10,524 bases of DNA from JBDNJM01 sp041687755 (GTDB taxonomy: Bacteria; Planctomycetota; UBA1135; GCA-002686595): NCBI GenBank assembly GCA_041687755.1, contig JBDNJM010000196.1, forward strand, positions 1 through 10,524, read 5' to 3'. How positions within the stretch are numbered: position 1 is the stretch's first letter; each line of letters begins with the position of its first letter. Both the position numbers and the translations under genes were made by a program. The notes under the pieces were generated by a model that was not told where the DNA came from, ran no database searches, and worked only from the letters and a program-made list of their open reading frames with translations. This document shows positions 1 through 6,769 of this stretch, in pieces.

Positions 1-65
1 CGCTGCAGAAAGGCCGTCCAACCGGCGACTTTGTGCCTGGCACCGTAGCGTTCCCCCAGGCCAGA

Positions 66-1382
66 CTAGACGCGGCTCGGGACCGAGGCCGCCACGCGCT
101 CGCCGATCAGGTTGCCCTCGGCTTCGCTGAGGATCAGCGGCATGCGGAGGCGGATCGAGTCGGGACCCGAGGCCAGGACCATCAGGCCGTTGTCGGCGCA
201 GGTCTTCATCATCTCGTCGCGCTGGGCGGGCGAGGGCAGCGTGAAGGCCTGCCAGGTGCCGATGCCGCGCACGTTCGTGATTGCGCCGGTCTCGCGGGCG
301 ATTTCTTGGAGGATGCCGAGAACCTGGCAACCGCGTTCGGCCGTGTTGTCTTGGAGTTTCTCCGACTCGATGATCTCGATGAAGCGCCGGCTGCGGACCA
401 TGTCCACCAGGCTTCCGCCCCAGGTCGAATTGATGCGGCTCGACTTGGCGAAGACGTTGTCGGCGACTTCGTCGACGCGCTTGTTCGCGAACACGCCGCA
501 GACCTGGGTCTTCTTGCCGAAGGCCACGACGTCGGGCTCGACGCCATAGTTCTGGAACATCCAGGGCTTGCCGGTGCCGAAGAAGCCGGTCTGAACCTCG
601 TCGAAGACCAGGAGCGCTTCGTGCTCGTCAGCGAAGCGCCGCAACTCGGCCATGAACTCGGGGCGGAAGTGATTGTCGCCGCCCTCGCCCTGGATCGGCT
701 CGATCAGGATCGCGGCGACGTGCTTGCCGTACTGCTGGAACACGGCCTCGATCTCGCTCTTCGCGCGGGCCTCTTCGGCCTCGATGTCGTTGGCGATGCT
801 CCCGTCGTTGTCGAAGACGATCGCCGGGTTGTGCACGCGCGGCCAGTGGAACTTGGGGAACAGGCCGACCTTGTCCGGGACGGTGTTCGTCAGGCTCATC
901 GTGTAGCCCGTGCGACCGTGGAAGGCCTGTTTGAAGTGCAGCACGACCAGGTCCTCGACCGGGTCGCTCATGCTGGTGCGGCCGAGCAGCCTAGCCTTCC
1001 AGTCGAAGGCGATCTTGAGCGCGTTCTCCACCGCCAGGCCGCCGCCCGAGATCCAAAAGTGGTGCGGGTGCGTGTCCGGCGTGACGCGCGTCGAAAAGGC
1101 GTCGACGAACGAGGCCATCGAGAGCGTGTAGAGGTCCGAGTTCGCCGGGTTGTTCAGCGCGGCCTCGAGCAGCTCGGCGCGGAACGCGGGATCTTCCATC
1201 CCCGGGTGGCTGAATCCCAGCGGCCAGGAGGCGAAGCTCGTGAAGCAGTCGAGGTACTCCTTGCCGGTGATCGCGTCGACGAGCCAGGCGCCGTGCGAGC
1301 GCTCGAGGTCGAGGACGATGCCGAATCCGTCGGCGAGCTGGTGGCGGCCGAGGACGTCGTGGACTTGGGAGGGCTTCAGCAT
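66..1382 (-). CDS. lat: L-lysine 6-transaminase
   Basis: PLP-dependent class III aminotransferase. The family moves the epsilon-amino group of L-lysine to 2-oxoglutarate, giving alpha-aminoadipate semialdehyde (cyclising to piperideine-6-carboxylate) and glutamate in the cytosol. The 438-residue protein resembles actinobacterial Lat along its whole length as I remember it. Visible blocks are VHDVLGR near the N-terminus, IVLDLERS and LVDAITG, AFHGRTGYT, IEPIQGEGGD (about 227-236), FDEVQTG (260-266, the PLP-binding Asp) and AFGKKTQVCGV, where one of K290/K291 is the Schiff-base lysine. RINSTWGGSLVDMVRSRR is the typical Lat segment after it. I chose the ATG at 1382 because family proteins begin shortly before VHxVLGR. 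The frame is open to 1475, but that extension looks unlike the family. No Shine-Dalgarno is visible. The gene lies 141 nt behind the ALDH-like gene on the same strand, so the two may be co-transcribed. Confidence 0.93.
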   Translation of the reverse strand: MLKPSQVHDVLGRHQLADGFGIVLDLERSHGAWLVDAITGKEYLDCFTSFASWPLGFSHPGMEDPAFRAELLEAALNNPANSDLYTLSMASFVDAFSTRVTPDTHPHHFWISGGGLAVENALKIAFDWKARLLGRTSMSDPVEDLVVLHFKQAFHGRTGYTMSLTNTVPDKVGLFPKFHWPRVHNPAIVFDNDGSIANDIEAEEARAKSEIEAVFQQYGKHVAAILIEPIQGEGGDNHFRPEFMAELRRFADEHEALLVFDEVQTGFFGTGKPWMFQNYGVEPDVVAFGKKTQVCGVFANKRVDEVADNVFAKSSRINSTWGGSLVDMVRSRRFIEIIESEKLQDNTAERGCQVLGILQEIARETGAITNVRGIGTWQAFTLPSPAQRDEMMKTCADNGLMVLASGPDSIRLRMPLILSEAEGNLIGERVAASVPSRV

Positions 1383-1523
1383 TCGAACATGGGGTCGGAA
1401 GGCACGTCTCGAGCAGGGGCCAAATGGCTCAGTCGGCTGAAGAGTGCTGGCGCGTCGGAGGCGGGACACGCACAACCGCTGGGGCCCGCCCGGGCCAGGG
1501 CTGGGGCAAGTTCCGCCCTAATC

Positions 1524-2813
1524 CTAGGCCCTCGTCAGGCCTGCACCACCCCCCTCCCGGTGGGAGGACCGCGAGCGGGCAACGGACACCCGCGCGAGGG
1601 CGAGAACGGGCACCGAGCCCTCAAAGCCCCACAGGGTCATGCGGTCCTCCACGTTCGTCAGGACCACCGGACCCCACTGAGCCCGGCGCCCGCGCACCTC
1701 GCCATGGATCAGGGTCGCGCCCTCGTCGAGGGCCCCGATGACCAGGTCGCGGAACCGGCGCAGCACCCCGGCATCGAGCGGCGGGACCGGCGCCCCCTCA
1801 GCCTCGATTTCTGCGACCTCCGCCAGCAGCGCCTCGGTGAACGCGGACAGGTGCCGCTCGGGCACGCGCAGGCAGACCTCCTGCCCGCTGCCGGCCTGAC
1901 CCGAAAGGCTCTCCTCGCGGCCAAACGCCGCGCGCGCGATCGAAGGGCCCCAGTCCTCCGCTTCGAAGGCCTCCCCGCGCTCGTCGAAGCCCCCGGTCGT
2001 CGGAGGCGCCGCCAGGGCGTCGGACTCGATTTCCGGCAGCTGGCGCCCGGACCGGAAGGCCGTCTTCAAGCGCTCGCGCAGCTCGCGCCCCGCAAGGATC
2101 CCCCCTAGGCCCCCGAACAGCCCGCGTCCGAGCGCGGCCGCGAGCTCCGCGACAGGTGGCCGCTGGAGCAGCGCAACCGCCCCACGCGGCAGGACCGCCG
2201 CCGCCGAGCGCCCGAGCGCCTCGCCCAGCTCCGGCAGCTCCGGCCCCCACGCGATGACCACCGGGCGGCCCTCCTGCACCAGCTCGTGCAGCGCGTCGGT
2301 CAGCACCTGCTCCACCAGGCCGCTCCACTCGCTCATCACTAGGCAGGGCCTCCGTCGCTGGCTCGGCGGAGGCAGCCCCGCCCCGACCGCCAACCCGGGC
2401 TCCGGGTCCCAGCAGAACACCGGGGACGTCAAACGGGCCAGCCAGCGGGAGTCCGCGGGCGCGCCGTGCTTCTCGTCCAAGAACAGAGTCATCCCCTCGA
2501 GCCGCTCCAGCCAGCCCTCCCCGACCTGCGCCCCGAGCCCGAAGCGCAGCTCCAGGTCCTCCACCCACCCCCCGTGCTCCAGCAGATCCGCGACCCAGGC
2601 CTCCGCCAGCGCTACGTGCTCACGCAGCCCCAGGTCCGACCACTCGGAGTCCTCCGCCGCCGCACACGCCGCCTCGATTTCGTCCGCCCCAGCGCGGGCC
2701 ACGACCCAGGCGCCCTCGGCCGAGAGCCCGTCACCGTCCACGGGACCCTCGAAGCGACAGGTCCCGTCGATCCAGTGCCCGAACCGCAGCGGTCGCCTTC
2801 GTGAGTCACCCAT
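1524..2813 (-). CDS. Degenerate, truncated aldehyde-dehydrogenase-like protein
   Basis: The 429-residue protein has a recognisable but eroded ALDH pattern. Residues 44-90 (an Ala-rich helix, WSDLGLREHVALAEAW, then a leucine-rich helix) match the N-terminal ALDH helices. Residues 175-216 (HELVQEGRPVVIAWGPELP, then LPRGAVALLQ) resemble the cofactor-domain segment normally read as GNxVVxKPSExTP. Residues 308-410 (SGQEVCLRVPERH, DEGATLIHGEVRG, GPVVLTNVEDRM, then a remnant of FGPVLxV) follow the ALDH catalytic domain. The ELGGK block is absent. The GQxC catalytic-cysteine loop is shortened: Cys314 is displaced and would align after the normal position. About 90-100 C-terminal residues are missing, because translation ends just after the FGPV-like segment. 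No remaining ALDH end fits in the 141 nt before lat. ATG 2813 is preferred because further N-terminal extension would run through the divergent rnpA gene. It could be a non-catalytic partner or regulator of the adjacent lysine transaminase, or a decaying gene. An active ALDH is unlikely. Confidence 0.72.
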   Translation of the reverse strand: MGDSRRRPLRFGHWIDGTCRFEGPVDGDGLSAEGAWVVARAGADEIEAACAAAEDSEWSDLGLREHVALAEAWVADLLEHGGWVEDLELRFGLGAQVGEGWLERLEGMTLFLDEKHGAPADSRWLARLTSPVFCWDPEPGLAVGAGLPPPSQRRRPCLVMSEWSGLVEQVLTDALHELVQEGRPVVIAWGPELPELGEALGRSAAAVLPRGAVALLQRPPVAELAAALGRGLFGGLGGILAGRELRERLKTAFRSGRQLPEIESDALAAPPTTGGFDERGEAFEAEDWGPSIARAAFGREESLSGQAGSGQEVCLRVPERHLSAFTEALLAEVAEIEAEGAPVPPLDAGVLRRFRDLVIGALDEGATLIHGEVRGRRAQWGPVVLTNVEDRMTLWGFEGSVPVLALARVSVARSRSSHREGGGAGLTRA

Positions 2814-2933
2814 TGTGGGCAGGTTAACAGCCCGCCCGACGCCACCGGCGCCCGGGGCACACGGTTTCGAGCGGCCCCAGCCCACCCGCCCCCTGCCCCC
2901 GGGAGCCCGGTTTCGGCATGCTATTCGCCGCCC

Positions 2934-3341
2934 ATGACGCAATCGTGCACACAACAGGGCCAGCGCTTCCACCGCTGGATGCGGGTCATCAAGACCGGCG
3001 ACTTCCAGCGCGCCTACCGCTCCGGCTCCCGCGCCCGGCGCGACTGGCTGGTTCTCGTCGCTGCGCCCAGCGCCCTGGGGCCCGAGCACGGCATCACGCG
3101 CCTGGGCCTCTCCATCGGCAAGCGCGCCTCCAAGCTCGCCGTCGGCCGCAACCGCATCAAGCGCCTGCTGCGCGAGGCCTTTCGGCTGGAGTACTCGAAC
3201 CTCCCCAAGGGCTGCGACCTGATCGCCATCTGCCCCGAGCGCAACCCAGAGCTCGACTTCGAAGAGCTCCGCCGTCAGCTGGCCCCGCTCGCCCACAAGG
3301 CCTGGAAGCGCACCCAAGAGCGCACCGCCAAGGACGCATGA
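2934..3341 (+). CDS. rnpA: Ribonuclease P protein component
   Basis: Encodes a basic 135-residue protein, the protein subunit of RNase P, which helps the catalytic RNA remove 5' leaders from pre-tRNA. The diagnostic RNR block is intact: LGLSIGKRASKLAVGRNRIK at about residues 58-77, followed by RLLREAFR. The upstream part, with FQRAYRSGSRARRDWLVL, is the expected central-cleft region. The length is near the family norm of 110-140. The start is the ATG at 2934. There is no Shine-Dalgarno; a TATTC motif about 8-13 nt upstream could be a -10 element of a leaderless transcript, but that is weak. The stop overlaps the yidD start by four bases (ATGA), implying translational coupling. The usual rpmH gene is not found in the 120 nt between this start and the divergent ALDH-like gene. 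Confidence 0.96.
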   Translation: MTQSCTQQGQRFHRWMRVIKTGDFQRAYRSGSRARRDWLVLVAAPSALGPEHGITRLGLSIGKRASKLAVGRNRIKRLLREAFRLEYSNLPKGCDLIAICPERNPELDFEELRRQLAPLAHKAWKRTQERTAKDA

Positions 3342-3715
3342 GCGCGACTGCACCGCCTGGAATCGTGCGCCTCGCCCGCCGCCTCGCGATGGCCCCCGTG
3401 CGCGCCTACCAGCGCTTCCTCTCTCCCTTTACGCCGCCCACCTGCCGCTTCCGCCCGACCTGCTCGGCGTATGCGGTGGAGGCCGTCGAGCTCCACGGCG
3501 TGTTTCGCGGCGGCTGGCTGAGCCTGCGCCGTATCCTGCGCTGCCATCCGTTCACCGAACCGGGCCCCGATCCCGTGCCCGGAACGACCCCCCCCACCCC
3601 GTCACCCGACGCCCCCCATGCGACTGGTTCCCCTGCAGCTGGCGACCGCGGCCCTTCTGATTCCGACCCTGGGCTCCTGCACGAGCGGCCGAGCGAGCCT
3701 CGCGGACCTCGCTAA
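3338..3715 (+). CDS. yidD: Membrane protein insertion efficiency factor YidD, with C-terminal extension
   Basis: YidD is a small inner-membrane-associated protein that aids YidC/Sec-dependent membrane protein insertion. The core is unmistakable: a positively charged amphipathic start (RLARRLAMAPVRAYQRFLSP), then CRFRPTCSAYAVEAVELHG, then RRILRCHPF, which holds the conserved cysteines and the HG and CHPF signatures. The core ends near residue 70. The frame stays open for about 50 more residues, rich in Pro, Gly, Asp and Ser, giving 125 residues against the usual 70-90. This tail overlaps the start of the next gene by 98 nt in a different frame. Its composition looks like unselected out-of-frame sequence, so the tail may be passive read-through to the next stop. 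The ATG at 3338 overlaps the rnpA stop, and an AAGGA lies 3 nt upstream. No yidC gene follows. Confidence 0.93.
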   Translation: MSATAPPGIVRLARRLAMAPVRAYQRFLSPFTPPTCRFRPTCSAYAVEAVELHGVFRGGWLSLRRILRCHPFTEPGPDPVPGTTPPTPSPDAPHATGSPAAGDRGPSDSDPGLLHERPSEPRGPR

Positions 3716-4745
3716 GGCCGGCCCGCCGGTCGCGACGTTACAGCGCGCCGATCACCTGATTCAGCCGGGCGAGGACCACTTCGCCGGCCTGTGGCAGGTC
3801 ACGAAGGGCGGCGAGAACGCCGAGGCCTACTGGAGCTACGGCGACGATCGCCTCGTGCTCCAGCGCCGCGCGCCCGAGGAGGGCGTCGACTGCGACCGCA
3901 TCTACGTCACCGCGACTGCGGGCAGCCTCGACCAGGTCAGCAACGGGCGCGGCGTCACGACCTGCGCGTTCTTCCTGCCGGGCGACCGCGAGGTCCTATT
4001 CGCCTCGACCCATGCCGAGATGGACAGCTGCCCCGCGCCCCCGGACCGCAGCCAGGGCTACGTCTGGCAGATCCACGACAGCCACGACATCTATGTCGTG
4101 GACCTCGAGACCGGCGCCGAGCGCCGTCTGACGGAGGAGCCCGGCTACGACGCCGAGGCCGTCGTCTCGCCCACCGGCGACCGGATCGTGTTCACGAGCC
4201 TGCGCGACGGCGACCCCGAGCTGTACACCTGCGACCTGGCCGGTGAGGACGTGCGCCGCGTCACGAACATTCCCGGCTACGACGGCGGAGCGTTCTTCAG
4301 CCACTCCGGCGAGCGCCTCGTCTACCGCCGCACGAAGTTCAACGAGGACAACCTCGAGGCCGAAATCGCCGAGTTCAACCGCCTCCTGGAGCTGGGCCTC
4401 GTGCGCCCCAGCGACATGGAGGTCTGGACGGTCGCGACCGACGGCTCCGACGCGCAGCAGGTCACCGCGCTGGGCGGCGCGAACTGGGCGCCGTACTTCA
4501 CGCCCGACGACAGCCACATCCTGTTCTCGAGCAACCACGCCGACAGCCCGCGCGAGTTCGACATCTTCATGGCGCCCGGGACCGACGGGCCCCACGGCGC
4601 CGACGCCGTCGAGCGCATCACGACGTACGACGGCTTCGACAGCTTCCCGATGTTCTCGCGCAACGGCCGCTGGCTCGCGTTCTCGTCGAACCGCGGCGGC
4701 ACCAGCGAAGGCGAGACGAACGTGTTCGTCGCGCTCTGGCGCTAG
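3618..4745 (+). CDS. TolB-like PD40 beta-propeller lipoprotein
   Basis: The 375-residue protein begins with a lipoprotein signal peptide: MRLVPLQLATAALLIPTLGSC, with an LGSC lipobox and Cys21 as the predicted lipidated residue. It should be anchored to a membrane on the periplasmic side. The rest is a set of WD40-like/PD40 propeller blades of the form 'sPxGxxIvFtSxRdGdxELYxxdl': about residues 112-165, 178-217 (VVSPTGDRIVFTSLRDGDPE), 221-282, 288-335 (YFTPDDSHILFSSNHAD) and 341-375 (FPMFSRNGRWLAFSSNRGG). This architecture matches the propeller of TolB and of many planctomycete 'translocation protein TolB-like' lipoproteins, which bind proteins or ligands and are not known to be enzymes. The signal peptide strongly supports ATG 3618, although it lies inside the yidD frame. 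The specific partner is unknown. A diverged copy of its codons 318-357 lies downstream at 4922-5041. Confidence 0.88.
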   Translation: MRLVPLQLATAALLIPTLGSCTSGRASLADLAKAGPPVATLQRADHLIQPGEDHFAGLWQVTKGGENAEAYWSYGDDRLVLQRRAPEEGVDCDRIYVTATAGSLDQVSNGRGVTTCAFFLPGDREVLFASTHAEMDSCPAPPDRSQGYVWQIHDSHDIYVVDLETGAERRLTEEPGYDAEAVVSPTGDRIVFTSLRDGDPELYTCDLAGEDVRRVTNIPGYDGGAFFSHSGERLVYRRTKFNEDNLEAEIAEFNRLLELGLVRPSDMEVWTVATDGSDAQQVTALGGANWAPYFTPDDSHILFSSNHADSPREFDIFMAPGTDGPHGADAVERITTYDGFDSFPMFSRNGRWLAFSSNRGGTSEGETNVFVALWR

Positions 4746-4807
4746 CGCTACCGCGGGGGTGAGCACTTGGAGCCTCAGCCCCGGGCTAGCCCCAGTCAGG
4801 TTCAGAA

Positions 4808-4852
4808 CGAGGACGACGACAGGCGGGCTGCCCACGCGCTTCGTCGTCCTCG
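4808..4852. terminator. Perfect 12-bp hairpin after the lipoprotein gene
   Basis: Arms 4808-4819 (CGAGGACGACGA) and 4841-4852 are exact reverse complements, separated by a 21-nt loop that itself contains GGGC/GCCC. The hairpin starts 63 nt after the stop at 4745 and faces the convergent rhodanese gene. There is no T-tract on either side, so it is not a classical intrinsic terminator. It may still stop or stabilise the 3' end of the transcript. Confidence 0.4.
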
Positions 4853-4890
4853 AGGACGCTTCGGCCTAAGAACCTGGCGGGATAGTAGCC

Positions 4891-4919
4891 GGGGGAATCG
4901 TGTCCGACACGATTCCCCC
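4891..4919. repeat. Palindromic repeat, copy 1
   Basis: GGGGGAATCGTGTC (4891-4904), a single central C, then the exact reverse complement GACACGATTCCCCC (4906-4919). This makes a perfect 14-bp stem with a one-base centre. The same unit recurs at 5051-5092. It lies between the 3' ends of convergent genes, which is typical of REP-type elements. Similar GTGTCNGACAC-centred repeats are, to my recollection, found near REP-associated tyrosine transposases, but no such transposase gene is in this window. Confidence 0.85.
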
Positions 4920-4921
4920 AC

Positions 4922-5041
4922 GTGGCGCCCGCGACCGACGGTCCCCACGCTGCCGACGCCGTCGAGCGCATCACGACACACGACGGCTCCGACAGCTTCC
5001 CCATGTTCTCGCGCAACGGGCGCTGGCTCGCGTTCTCGTCG
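4922..5041 (+). pseudogene. Duplicated 3' fragment of the PD40 lipoprotein gene
   Basis: These 120 nt align without gaps to 4569-4688 (codons 318-357 of the lipoprotein gene), with 10 mismatches by my count (about 92% identity). The frame is preserved and reads VAPATDGPHAADAVERITTH at the start and NGRWLAFSS at the end. There are five amino-acid changes: Met to Val, Gly to Ala twice, Tyr to His, and Phe to Ser. The copy starts 2 nt after palindrome copy 1. It ends 9 nt before the next repeat unit, just short of where the parent has NRGGTSEG and the gene end. It has no signal peptide or other blades, so it is a fragment and not a functional gene. Confidence 0.88.
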
Positions 5042-5050
5042 GGGGAAACC

Positions 5051-5092
5051 GGGGGAATCGTGTCGGGGAATCGTGTCAGACACGATTCCCCC
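5051..5092. repeat. Palindromic repeat, copy 2, with an extra half-unit
   Basis: Position 5051-5064 is GGGGGAATCGTGTC, followed directly by a second half GGGGAATCGTGTC (5065-5077), a central A (5078) and the reverse-complement arm GACACGATTCCCCC (5079-5092). So there are two tandem left arms and one right arm. The right arm can pair with either left arm, giving two alternative hairpins. It differs from copy 1 only in the central base and the extra arm. Confidence 0.85.
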
Positions 5093-5160
5093 ACCATCGC
5101 TGCGCCGCGGCGGTCACCATGCCACCCAACGAGCCGCCGAGCGACTACTCCGACAGGCTG

Positions 5161-5481
5161 CTAGTAGCGCGCCATCTCCGGATCGACGTACATCGCCCAG
5201 GCGTCCACGCCTCCGGAGAGGTTGAAGAGCGCCTCGAACTCCAGCGTCTCCAGGTATCCGGCCGCGTGCGCGCTGCGCATCCCGTGGTGGCAGATGCAGA
5301 CGGTCGGCAGGTCCGGGTCCAGCTCGTCCGCGCGCGAGGTCAGCTCGCCCAGCGGGATGTGCACGATGCCGTCGAGCTTGGCGATGGCCAACTCCATGTC
5401 TTCGCGCACGTCGAGCATCTGGAAGCGCTCGCCGGCCTGGAGGCGGGCGTGCAGGTCCGTGACAGAAAGGGGCTGGATCAT
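5161..5481 (-). CDS. Single-domain rhodanese-like sulfurtransferase
   Basis: A 106-residue cytosolic rhodanese domain. It shows the N-terminal LDVRE motif (residues 23-27), the HIPLGEL segment (41-47, the usual 'A.NIPL' strand), the active-site loop CHHGMRS (64-70) with Cys64 as the predicted persulfide-forming residue, and the closing LSGGVDAW motif (88-95). This matches GlpE/PspE-like single-domain rhodaneses, which carry sulfane sulfur to acceptors such as thiols or cyanide. The true acceptor cannot be read from sequence. The histidine-rich loop CxHGxRS is common in this subgroup. ATG 5481 places the domain start normally; an in-frame start at 5511 would add ten residues. It is convergent with the lipoprotein gene and divergent from the gene at 5607, with 125 nt between the two starts. 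Confidence 0.92.
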   Translation of the reverse strand: MIQPLSVTDLHARLQAGERFQMLDVREDMELAIAKLDGIVHIPLGELTSRADELDPDLPTVCICHHGMRSAHAAGYLETLEFEALFNLSGGVDAWAMYVDPEMARY

Positions 5482-5606
5482 GGGCGCCAAGGTAGCGTTG
5501 CCCGCCGCCAAGGACAGCCCCTGCGGCGGGATCCTGGAGGGCCGGAGACGCCGCGCGAGGTTGCCCCTAGGAGCCGACGGCCGCGCGGCCTAGGCTCCGC
5601 GCAGCC

Positions 5607-6719
5607 ATGACGCGCATGACCCGAATCCTCGCCCTCCCGGCCCGCGCCCTCCCGGAGACCCGCCGCTCCGGCCGGGCCGGACTGTGGCTGCTGCTGATCC
5701 TGGCCGGGCTGGGTGCCGTTCTGTACCTGCAGACGATGGGCGGCTCAGGAGCCGGCGGCACGGCGGGAGCCGGCGCCGCCGGGCTCTCCGAGAGCGAGCC
5801 CTCCCCTGGGCAGGACGCCTCGGCTGGCGCCAGCGCCGTCGAGCGCGAGCCCTCCACCGGCGGAGCACGGGGCGAGTTCCGTGGCACCCCCCAGGAGGCT
5901 CCCCGAACTTGGACTCGCGCCGCGCCCGGAACAGGCCGAATCCGAGGCGAGCTGCAGGTTCACGGCAATGCCGAGCTGGGCCCGTGGACCCTGCATCTGG
6001 TCCCCTCGCTGGGCATGCGCGGCATCGAGGGCGCCACGCGGCGCACGCTGAAGTTCGACGCCGGCGTCCTGAAGTTCGAGCTGTCCGACCTGCCCCTGGC
6101 GGCCTTCGACCTGATCCCCGAGGCCGAGGGCTTTAACGGCCGGCGCGTCCCCGTGCTGCTCTCGCCGACGCGCGGCGAGGTGGCGGTGGTTCTGGGCCTG
6201 TTCGAGGCGGGCTCGCTCGGCGGGCGCGTCGTCGACACCCAGCGCCAGCCGCTCACGGGCCTGCTGATCGTACTGGTGCCGGCCATGGGGACGCGGCGCC
6301 TGGAGCTGCAGACCGACGCCCTCGGCGGATTCCTGTTCCCGTCGGTCCCCGACGGGGACTGGACCCTGCACTTCGGCTCCGAGCAACTCGGCGTCGCCGA
6401 CCCGGTCCCGCTCACGATGGAAGCACCCGGACGCACGCTGCCGACCTTCGAGGTGCCGCGCATGGGCCGCGCCGAGGTGCTCGTGCGCGACGCCCGAGGC
6501 AACCCGTTGCCCGACATTCGCGTGCGCGGCTTCGGGCCGACGGGCGGTCTGATCGACGGGCGCACCGACGGCGAGGGGCGCCTGTGGGCGCACTTCCTGC
6601 CGCTCGGCCGGTATACGGTTCGCGCGGCCATGCCCGACGTTGGGCGCGGCATTACCGAATTCGAGCTCGAAGACCTGGACGCCGAAGCCCCCATCGTGCG
6701 ACTCGAGTTGCGCCCGTGA
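5607..6719 (+). CDS. Membrane-anchored protein with carboxypeptidase-regulatory-like beta-sandwich domains
   Basis: The 370-residue protein has a short Arg-rich cytoplasmic start and one transmembrane helix at about 24-42 (LWLLLILAGLGAVLYLQ). A Gly/Ala/Ser/Pro-rich linker follows at about 45-105, then three beta-rich domains. The second domain (about 203-282) has GGRVVDTQRQPLTGLLI, TDALGGFLFPSVPDG and DWTLHF. The third (about 287-370) has AEVLVRDARGNPLPDIRV, TDGEGRLWAHFLPLG and RYTVRA. Both follow the CarboxypepD_reg/Cna-B-like pattern 'GxVxDxxGxPlxgaxVxxxxxxxxTdxxGxFxfxxlpxGxYtl'. The first domain (about 111-197) is a more divergent member. Such domains are structural or adhesive and usually extracytoplasmic. 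No catalytic residues are visible. The stop overlaps a possible GTG start of the MATE gene (GTGA), so the two may form an operon. An alternative start is ATG 5616. Confidence 0.8.
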   Translation: MTRMTRILALPARALPETRRSGRAGLWLLLILAGLGAVLYLQTMGGSGAGGTAGAGAAGLSESEPSPGQDASAGASAVEREPSTGGARGEFRGTPQEAPRTWTRAAPGTGRIRGELQVHGNAELGPWTLHLVPSLGMRGIEGATRRTLKFDAGVLKFELSDLPLAAFDLIPEAEGFNGRRVPVLLSPTRGEVAVVLGLFEAGSLGGRVVDTQRQPLTGLLIVLVPAMGTRRLELQTDALGGFLFPSVPDGDWTLHFGSEQLGVADPVPLTMEAPGRTLPTFEVPRMGRAEVLVRDARGNPLPDIRVRGFGPTGGLIDGRTDGEGRLWAHFLPLGRYTVRAAMPDVGRGITEFELEDLDAEAPIVRLELRP

Positions 6720-6769
6720 CCGCAGAATCCCCCGGGCCCGACGAGCTGCCTGGGAGCGCTTCGACAGGG

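Noticed and set aside
1553..1567. CCTCCC/GGGAGG hairpin at the end of the ALDH-like gene
   Set aside because: It has a six-bp stem inside coding sequence with no T-tract, too weak to call a terminator.
33..2108. 691-codon plus-strand open frame
   Set aside because: It is antisense to lat and the ALDH-like gene and shows no family pattern. Long antisense frames are common at this GC content with biased third positions.
2918..3337. Upstream extension of the yidD frame
   Set aside because: It overlaps rnpA out of frame and has low-complexity Arg/Pro/Ala content. The ATGA overlap gives the natural start at 3338.
2814..3353. N-terminal extension of the ALDH-like frame
   Set aside because: It would run antisense through the whole of rnpA, which is certain. 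The ALDH-like pattern begins only after ATG 2813.
3996..4835. 279-codon minus-strand frame opposite the lipoprotein gene
   Set aside because: It is a shadow of a well-supported plus-strand gene, with Val/Ala/Arg/Gly-biased content and no motif.
4891..5092. CRISPR array
   Set aside because: There are only two repeat sites, each a complete palindrome, with one gene-derived 'spacer' of about 130 nt and no cas genes.
4922..5164. An 80-codon gene starting at GTG 4922
   Set aside because: Only its first 40 codons match the lipoprotein gene. The rest is translated palindrome, and there is no signal peptide.
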